Shown here in pieces: positions 59,190 to 64,000 of a stretch of 64,000 bases of DNA. The first letter of the stretch is position 1, and the number at the start of each line of letters is the position of its first letter. The stretch lies in the NCBI RefSeq assembly GCF_021513235.1, contig NZ_CP090976.1, forward strand, positions 2,170,001-2,234,000, in the 5' to 3' direction. The stretch comes from Kaistella sp. 97-N-M2 (lineage in GTDB: Bacteria > Bacteroidota > Bacteroidia > Flavobacteriales > Weeksellaceae). A program made the position numbers and the translations under genes. The notes below the pieces were generated by a model. It ran no database searches. It worked only from the letters and a program-made list of their open reading frames with translations, and was not told the origin of the DNA.

Positions 59190-59858
59190 ATGGCAATTCC
59201 GAAACAAATTTTTCAAACCTTTAAAACCAAAAAACTGCCTCTCATTACACGGTTGCATATTTGGAAGATGAAAAGGCAAAATCCCGAGTATGAATACTTT
59301 CTGTATGATGACGAGGAGATTAAAGAATTTTTTGCAAAGGAATTTCCGACCGAATATCTAAAAGCCTATAACCAGTTGACCATCGGGGCTGCGAAAGCAG
59401 ATTTTTTCCGTTACGCCATTTTGTATAAAAAAGGCGGCGTTTATCTGGATGTCGATAGTGGAATTTCGCAACCATTAAAAAATTTAATCCAAGCTGATGA
59501 CGTCGCATTACTAAGTGTGGAGCGGCATGTGCATTTTTACTGTCAGTGGGCGCTTATTTTCGATAAAGATCATCCTTTTCTGAAGAGGACTTTGGAGCTG
59601 GTTTTAGATAATATCCAAACCCACCGATTTCCACACGATGTTCACGCAACCACGGGTCCGACGGCTTTTTCAAAAGCTATCAATGAATGTCTAACTGAGA
59701 ATCCCAATATTCCGTATCGATTATTCGACGGCATTGAATACCGCGGCTATCTGCAATTCAAGTATAAACTCGGCAAGTTTTTTCTTTATAATAAAAAAGC
59801 TGATCACTGGAAACGCAAGCAGATGACGCAGGATATTATAAAACCCTTCGAAGAATGA
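59190..59858 (+). CDS. Glycosyltransferase family 32 (DXD sugar transferase)
   Basis: 222 residues. IPKQIFQTFKTKKLP at the N-terminus and KADFFRYAILYKKGGVYLDVDSGI in the middle are the hallmarks of GT32/Gly_transf_sug proteins; DVD is the metal-binding DXD. HATTGPTAFSKAI is a second family block. It uses a nucleotide sugar in surface polysaccharide or glycoprotein glycan synthesis, acceptor unknown. Its stop overlaps the start of the next glycosyltransferase (ATGA at 59855-59858), so the two are translationally coupled and probably act in one pathway. It starts 8 bases after dapD. Confidence 0.9.
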   Translation: MAIPKQIFQTFKTKKLPLITRLHIWKMKRQNPEYEYFLYDDEEIKEFFAKEFPTEYLKAYNQLTIGAAKADFFRYAILYKKGGVYLDVDSGISQPLKNLIQADDVALLSVERHVHFYCQWALIFDKDHPFLKRTLELVLDNIQTHRFPHDVHATTGPTAFSKAINECLTENPNIPYRLFDGIEYRGYLQFKYKLGKFFLYNKKADHWKRKQMTQDIIKPFEE

Positions 59859-60952
59859 AAATTGCTTTCGACGGAAAACGTTTCTTCCACAACAGTTCCG
59901 GTTTGGGCAATTATTCCCGGGATTTGATCCGTATTCTAGCGACTTATTTTCTGGAAAATGAATACGTTATTTTTAATGAAAACCAGTCAGAGAAAGGAAA
60001 CGATATTCTAAATTTACCCAATGTTTCCTTTGTAGAAACTTCGAAAGGAAGTTGGTCCCGACAACTGAAAATGGGAAAGGATGCACAGCAGATTAATGCC
60101 GATATTTTCCATGGACTTTCTGGCGAGCTGCCTTTAAAATGGACTAAAAAACCCATTAAAAAAGTCGTTACCATTCATGATTTGATCTTTCTGAGATTTC
60201 CCCAATATTATTCATTTTTTGACCGCAAAATTCATTTCTGGAAATTCAAAAAAGCTGCAGAGCAAGCGGATTTGATCATCGCCATTTCTGAGCAAACGAA
60301 GCGCGATATCATTCAGTTTTTAAAAGTTCCCGAAGAGAAAATTAGAGTCGTCTACCAAGGTTGTCACCAGGCTTTTAAAGAAAATCAAAGCGAAGTATTT
60401 TTAAATTTGGTTAAAGAAAAATACAATCTACCGGAAAGGTTCATTCTTAATGTTGGAACGATTGAAGCGCGAAAAAATCTTTTGAATATCGTAAAAGCCA
60501 TTAACGGAACGGAAATTCCATTGGTGGTCATTGGCCGAAAAAGGACCTATTTCAAAAAAGTCCAGAAATATCTGAAGAAAAATAAATTAGAAAGCCAGGT
60601 TCATTTCCTGGAAAATGTTTCCACGGAAGAGCTTGCAGCCATCTACAAACTCGCAGATGTTTTCGTATATCCCAGTTTTTTCGAAGGATTTGGAATTCCG
60701 GTGATTGAAGCACTTTATTCTAAAACGGCGGTTATCACAAGTAACTTAAGTTGTCTGCCAGAAGCCGGTGGACCGGATTCAGTTTATATCGATCCGCATA
60801 ATTTCGAAGATATAAAAGCCAAGATTTTATTTCTCTGGAACAACGAAGCTGAAAGAAACCGTCGCGCTGAGAAAAGTTTTGAATTTGTGCAGAAATTCAC
60901 TGATAAAAATATTTCGGAAATTTTGTATACTGTTTATCAGGAACTTAAGTAG
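59855..60952 (+). CDS. Glycosyltransferase family 4
   Basis: 365 residues of GT-B fold. N-terminal FDGKRFFHNSSGLGNYSRDLIRIL with the glycine-rich acceptor loop; VVTIHDLIFLRFP; the C-terminal donor domain with ILNVGTIEARKNL and the GT4 EX7E motif within PSFFEGFGIPVIEALYSKT. It resembles mannosyl/glucosyltransferases of O-antigen or capsule assembly. Donor and acceptor unknown. It overlaps the GT32 gene by 4 bases. Confidence 0.92.
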   Translation: MKIAFDGKRFFHNSSGLGNYSRDLIRILATYFLENEYVIFNENQSEKGNDILNLPNVSFVETSKGSWSRQLKMGKDAQQINADIFHGLSGELPLKWTKKPIKKVVTIHDLIFLRFPQYYSFFDRKIHFWKFKKAAEQADLIIAISEQTKRDIIQFLKVPEEKIRVVYQGCHQAFKENQSEVFLNLVKEKYNLPERFILNVGTIEARKNLLNIVKAINGTEIPLVVIGRKRTYFKKVQKYLKKNKLESQVHFLENVSTEELAAIYKLADVFVYPSFFEGFGIPVIEALYSKTAVITSNLSCLPEAGGPDSVYIDPHNFEDIKAKILFLWNNEAERNRRAEKSFEFVQKFTDKNISEILYTVYQELK

Positions 60953-60992
60953 AAGTAAAATATATTTCTTGCGAGTTAAATTTTTTATGACC

Positions 60993-61000
60993 TATATTTG
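60993..61000 (+). promoter_or_regulatory. -7 promoter box of the his operon
   Basis: TATATTTG with a possible -33 TTG at 60969-60971 (21-base spacer). The mRNA would start near 61007, ten bases before the leader peptide. Confidence 0.65.
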
Positions 61001-61016
61001 CACCGTTATAAACAAC

Positions 61017-61061
61017 ATGAAAAATACAATCACTTTAATCCATCATCATCATCTCATCTAA
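61017..61061 (+). CDS. hisL: his operon leader peptide
   Basis: Fourteen codons, MKNTITLIHHHHLI, with four consecutive His codons (CAT at 61041-61052) and a TAA stop. It follows the -7 box closely and precedes an attenuator terminator, the classic arrangement for sensing charged tRNA-His. It is far too short for random-ORF statistics, but the His run, the promoter, the alternative stems and the hisG gene downstream together make it convincing. Confidence 0.88.
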   Translation: MKNTITLIHHHHLI

Positions 61062-61134
61062 AGACGAGTTGATTTAATGTGGTCCAAAGTGACTAAAATA
61101 ATAATAAACCGTCTGAACAAAGACGGTTTTTTTT
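61030..61134 (+). promoter_or_regulatory. his attenuator
   Basis: Terminator: AAACCGTCT (61106-61114) with AGACGGTTT (61121-61129) plus T8. Pause stem: 61048-61055 with 61066-61073 (7 pairs, one mismatch) covers the His codons. Antiterminator: 61062-61070 pairs with 61107-61114 (8 pairs, A67 bulged) and uses the terminator's left arm. A long-range stem TCACTTT (61030-61036) with AAAGTGA (61086-61092) also forms. A ribosome stalled on His codons would open the pause stem and favour the antiterminator. Confidence 0.8.
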
Positions 61135-61181
61135 GTGTTTCACATCAAGGCATTTGTTCAGACCCAATCTCAAGACTGAAC

Positions 61182-62039
61182 ATGAACAAATTAAAGATCG
61201 CCATTCAAAAAAGTGGCAGACTCAGCGAAAAATCCTTGGAACTTTTAAAAGAATGTGGCATCAAGATCCCTGATTTTAAAAGTAAACTCAAAAATTCAGC
61301 GACCAATTTTCCGTTAGAAATTCTTTTCCTTCGCGATGACGATATTCCAAAATATGTTGAACAAGGAATTGTCGATATCGGTATTATCGGCGAAAATGAA
61401 GTTTTGGAACAGAACAAAAATGTGGATTTGGTAAGAAAACTGGGTTTTGCAAACTGCAGATTATCCTTAGCCATTCCGAAAGATCAGGAGTATTCAGATC
61501 TCAGTTTTTTTCAGGGAAAGAAAATCGCGACATCTTATCCGACCATCGTTCAAAATTATTTCGATAAAAATAATATCAATGCCGAAATTGTTGAAATTTC
61601 CGGAAGTGTGGAAATTGCACCAAGCATCGGTTTAGCGGACACCATCGCTGATCTGGTGAGTTCCGGAAGTACTTTATTACACAATGGTTTGAAAGAAGTG
61701 GAGCAGGTTTTAAAAAGTGAAGCGGTCTTAATTTCCAGCCAAAATCTCCCCGAAGATATTTCAATCATTCTGGAATCATTTCTTTTTCGAATTCAGGCTG
61801 TTATTAATTCCCGAGAAAACAAATATATCTTGCTAAACGCGCCGAATGAATCCATTGAGAAGATCATTGACGTTTTGCCGGGAATGAAATCGCCCACCGT
61901 TTTGCCGCTCGCCGAATCTGGCTGGAGCAGTATTCACTCCGTCGTTCGGGAAAACGAATTCTGGAAAATTATCGATGAATTAAAGAAATTCGGTGCCGAA
62001 GGAATTTTAGTGATTCCGATTGAAAAAATGGTTTTGTAA
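61182..62039 (+). CDS. hisG: ATP phosphoribosyltransferase (long form)
   Basis: 285 residues from ATG 61182 (MNKLKIAIQKSGRLSEKS); an upstream in-frame start would translate through the attenuator. HisG condenses ATP and PRPP in the first histidine step. GIVDIGIIGENEV and the PRPP loop in GLADTIADLVSSGSTL are visible, and the C-terminal roughly 75 residues form the ACT-like domain that binds feedback inhibitor histidine, so this is the HisZ-independent form. Controlled by the attenuator upstream. Confidence 0.96.
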   Translation: MNKLKIAIQKSGRLSEKSLELLKECGIKIPDFKSKLKNSATNFPLEILFLRDDDIPKYVEQGIVDIGIIGENEVLEQNKNVDLVRKLGFANCRLSLAIPKDQEYSDLSFFQGKKIATSYPTIVQNYFDKNNINAEIVEISGSVEIAPSIGLADTIADLVSSGSTLLHNGLKEVEQVLKSEAVLISSQNLPEDISIILESFLFRIQAVINSRENKYILLNAPNESIEKIIDVLPGMKSPTVLPLAESGWSSIHSVVRENEFWKIIDELKKFGAEGILVIPIEKMVL

Positions 62040-62226
62040 AGTAGACGTGAGATTTTAGACATTAGACGTTAAAGATCAGAATAATGTACAATTTACAATG
62101 TAAAACTTACTCCAAATAGGCAATACGCCTTTGATGAGTGAAACGCCTTTGCGATCGTAACGAGTCAACAGAATAATAAAATTACTGAGCGTCTTTGCGT
62201 TAAAAATAAGTCCATAAAAAGTAAAA
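62040..62226. other. hisG-hisD intergenic region with repeat-like motifs
   Basis: 187 bases, long for an operon gap. It holds short direct repeats (TAGACGT at the left end, GCCTTTG and CGCCTTT in the middle) and GCGTCTTTGCGTTAAA near hisD, which resembles an intergenic repeat I associate with Bacteroidetes genomes. No open reading frame or hairpin terminator is convincing. Confidence 0.45.
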
Positions 62227-63522
62227 ATGAAAAATATATTTAAATATCCGGAAAAAGATACCTGGGAAACACTCTTGAAAAGGGCAGCTCTTGAAAAGAA
62301 AGATTTAAGAAATACCGTTCAGGAAATTTTTTTGAAAGTAAGAAATGAAGGTGATGCTGCTTTAAAAGAGTTTGCGGTAAAATTTGATCAAGTAAACATT
62401 GAGAATCTATTGGTTTCGAAAGAAGAAATTGAATTTGCCGTCTCCCAGGTTTCACCAGAATTAAAGGTTGCGATAGCACAGGCAAAAGGAAATATCTACA
62501 AATTTCACGCTGCGCAGAAAGAGAAATCTATTGAAATTGAAACGATTGAAGGCGTAATCTGTTGGAGAGAATCCAGAGCAATTGAAAAAGTCGGATTATA
62601 TATTCCAGGCGGAACCGCGCCGCTTTTTTCTACGGTTTTAATGTTGGCCGTTCCGGCACAGATCGCAGGCTGCCAAGAAGTAATCCTTTGTACACCATCG
62701 CAAAAAGGTGGTTCGATCAATCCAGCCATTTTATACACGGCGCAATTGTGTGGGATCACCCAAATTTTTAAAGTGGGCGGCGCTCAAGCCATCGCAGCGT
62801 TGACGGTTGGAACGGAAAATATTCCGAAAGTGGATAAAATTTTCGGTCCGGGAAATCAATATGTCACGCAGGCGAAACAATTGGCGATGGATTATAATGT
62901 CGCCATCGATTTGCCGGCGGGTCCAAGTGAAGTTTTAGTCATTGCTGATGAAAAAGCCGATCCGGAATTTTGCGCAGCAGATTTACTCTCTCAAGCCGAA
63001 CACGGAACGGATTCACAAGTGGTTTTTATTTCAACAGATGAAATCGTTTTCAATGATACTTTAAAGGAAATTGAAAAACAATTATCAGAACTTCCAAGAA
63101 ACGAAATTGCAAAATCAGCTTTGGAAAACAGCCGTTTTATTTTATTGAAATCGATTGATGAAGCGCTTGAATTGAGCAATTCTTACGCGCCGGAACATTT
63201 AATTTTATCAATAGAAAATCCAAGAAATTACATTGCAGACATCACGGATGCAGGATCAATTTTTCTCGGAAATTATACGCCCGAATCAGCCGGAGATTAT
63301 GCGAGCGGAACCAATCACACTTTGCCCACCAACGGATTTGCCAAAAATTACAGCGGTGTTTCCCTCGACAGTTTTGTCAAGAAAATAACTATTCAGGAAA
63401 TTTCCAAAACAGGGCTGAAAAATATCGGAAAAACCATCGAAATTATGGCGGCTGCAGAAGGTTTAGATGCCCACAGAAATGCAGTTTCACTTCGCTTAAA
63501 ATCTTTAGAAAATGGAATTTAA
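62227..63522 (+). CDS. hisD: Histidinol dehydrogenase
   Basis: 431 residues. Zinc/NAD-dependent enzyme of the last two histidine steps. GLYIPGGTAPLFSTVLMLAVPAQIAGC is the nucleotide-binding block, GGAQAIAALTVGTENIPKVDKIFGPGNQYV follows, and the catalytic/zinc region is DLPAGPSEVLVIAD with DLLSQAEHG and the C-terminal GTNHTLPTNGFA and GLDAHRNAV. Its 3' end overlaps hisC by 11 bases. Confidence 0.97.
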   Translation: MKNIFKYPEKDTWETLLKRAALEKKDLRNTVQEIFLKVRNEGDAALKEFAVKFDQVNIENLLVSKEEIEFAVSQVSPELKVAIAQAKGNIYKFHAAQKEKSIEIETIEGVICWRESRAIEKVGLYIPGGTAPLFSTVLMLAVPAQIAGCQEVILCTPSQKGGSINPAILYTAQLCGITQIFKVGGAQAIAALTVGTENIPKVDKIFGPGNQYVTQAKQLAMDYNVAIDLPAGPSEVLVIADEKADPEFCAADLLSQAEHGTDSQVVFISTDEIVFNDTLKEIEKQLSELPRNEIAKSALENSRFILLKSIDEALELSNSYAPEHLILSIENPRNYIADITDAGSIFLGNYTPESAGDYASGTNHTLPTNGFAKNYSGVSLDSFVKKITIQEISKTGLKNIGKTIEIMAAAEGLDAHRNAVSLRLKSLENGI

Positions 63523-64000
63523 TTTAGAACAAACAATCCGTCCGCATTTGGTGGGAATGAAATCGTATTCAAGTTCGCGACCGACCGATGATAAAGACCG
63601 GTTTATTTTACTGGATGCCAACGAAAGTCCTTTCGGGAATTACAACCGTTATCCGGATGCTGAAAATGTTCAATTAAAACAAAAACTCGCGGACCTTAAT
63701 AAAGTAGACACAGCCAATTTGTTTCTAGGAAATGGCAGCGACGAATTGATCGACTTACTGATGCGCGTATTTTGTGATCCTGAAAAAGATTCGATCATGG
63801 TTTTTAATCCGAGTTTTGTGATGTACGAGATTTATGCAAAAATGAATGATGTAGCCGTCGAAAAACTGCAGCTGAATTCCGATTTTCAATTGAATAAAAC
63901 GGAGTTTGCGGAGGCTTTGACGGAAACGAAGGCTAAAATTTTGTTCCTCTGTTCGCCCAATAATCCAACGGGAAATTCCATCGATGATTTTGAATTTTAT
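63512..64000 (+). CDS. hisC: Histidinol-phosphate aminotransferase, N-terminal part (partial)
   Basis: 163 codons are visible from ATG 63512 and the gene runs off the window. The frame starts in the hisD 3' end (11-base overlap), a sign of coupling. LLDANESPFG at about residue 34-43 and RYPD are the class II PLP aminotransferase HisC N-terminal marks; FLGNGSDELIDLL binds the PLP phosphate; FNPSFVMYE and LFLCSPNNPTGN follow, the latter with the Asn that contacts PLP. The Schiff-base Lys lies beyond the window. It transaminates imidazole-acetol phosphate in histidine synthesis. Confidence 0.95.
   Translation, partial: MEFNLEQTIRPHLVGMKSYSSSRPTDDKDRFILLDANESPFGNYNRYPDAENVQLKQKLADLNKVDTANLFLGNGSDELIDLLMRVFCDPEKDSIMVFNPSFVMYEIYAKMNDVAVEKLQLNSDFQLNKTEFAEALTETKAKILFLCSPNNPTGNSIDDFEFY

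Noticed and set aside
60879-61061. 60-codon frame ending in HHHHLI
   Set aside because: The 5' part overlaps the end of the GT4 gene and lies upstream of the his promoter; only the last 14 codons after ATG 61017 form the leader peptide.
1-64000. tRNA, rRNA, tmRNA, SRP RNA or riboswitch genes
   Set aside because: I looked in the intergenic gaps for cloverleaf arms and conserved cores and saw none; a covariance-model search would be needed to exclude small RNAs.

Overview
The window comes from a low-GC member of the Bacteroidetes, most likely the Weeksellaceae (Chryseobacterium/Kaistella group). The evidence is the gliding genes gldF and gldG, two intact proteases and one broken protein with type IX secretion (T9SS) C-terminal sorting domains, the -7 box TAnnTTTG in front of many genes, the AtpZ-type ATP synthase cluster without atpD/atpC, and A-rich leaders lacking strong Shine-Dalgarno sites. 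Almost all of it is chromosomal housekeeping DNA. I see no rRNA, tRNA, CRISPR array, prophage or intact insertion sequence.

Layout. 1-7200: end of glgC, a frameshifted SRPBCC-fold gene, the 2-oxoglutarate dehydrogenase genes sucA and sucB with a small secreted-protein gene between them, apaG and a DnaQ-type exonuclease. 7.2-15.1 kb: envelope and lipid functions (two paralogous serine hydrolases flanking a CNNM/CBS membrane protein, a GT2 glycosyltransferase, an LpxL-type acyltransferase), a thioredoxin-like lipoprotein, an aldehyde dehydrogenase and an SDR. 15.1-24.2 kb: purine synthesis (purB, purL, purC, purF), with a SatD-family/DUF3307 gene pair between purL and purC. 24.2-35.7 kb: an outer-membrane barrel, aroB, proline dehydrogenase, priA, a PBP4-like peptidase, a T9SS M1 aminopeptidase, kbl and a DUF4268 gene. 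35.7-46.5 kb: hemJ-gldF-gldG, a T9SS reprolysin-like protease, a SAM hydrolase, phoH, three consecutive small barrel proteins and ffh. 46.5-52.4 kb: atpZ, an AtpI-like gene, atpB-E-F-H-A-G. 52.5-55.6 kb: a decayed T9SS-protein remnant, a second CNNM/CBS protein, clpS and a rhomboid protease. 55.6-56.76 kb: about 1.1 kb of non-coding DNA with a 132-bp-period tandem repeat array. 56.76-61 kb: prmC, an NlpC/P60 lipoprotein, dapD and two glycosyltransferases. 61-64 kb: the his operon (leader, hisG, hisD, start of hisC).

The most interesting signals are these. (i) The SatD-like protein has N-terminal motifs reminiscent of nucleotide-cyclase/GGDEF folds plus a C-terminal helix-turn-helix. It is joined directly to a His/Asp-rich multi-pass membrane protein and preceded by duplicated promoter boxes and a perfect inverted repeat. 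(ii) A tandem array carries seven copies of a 20-nt core, mostly at exactly 132-bp spacing. (iii) A complete his attenuator can be read: a leader peptide with four consecutive His codons, an alternative stem and a terminator. (iv) The ATP synthase operon has a pseudoknot-capable RNA just upstream of atpE and terminator-like hairpins after atpE and after atpA.

Three genes (SRPBCC gene, purB, purC) and one remnant are broken by single-base length changes in A-tracts. Because purB and purC are core biosynthetic genes and all four events are in poly-A, sequencing or assembly error is the first explanation to test. All calls rest on reading the sequence and on remembered family features; no database search was run.
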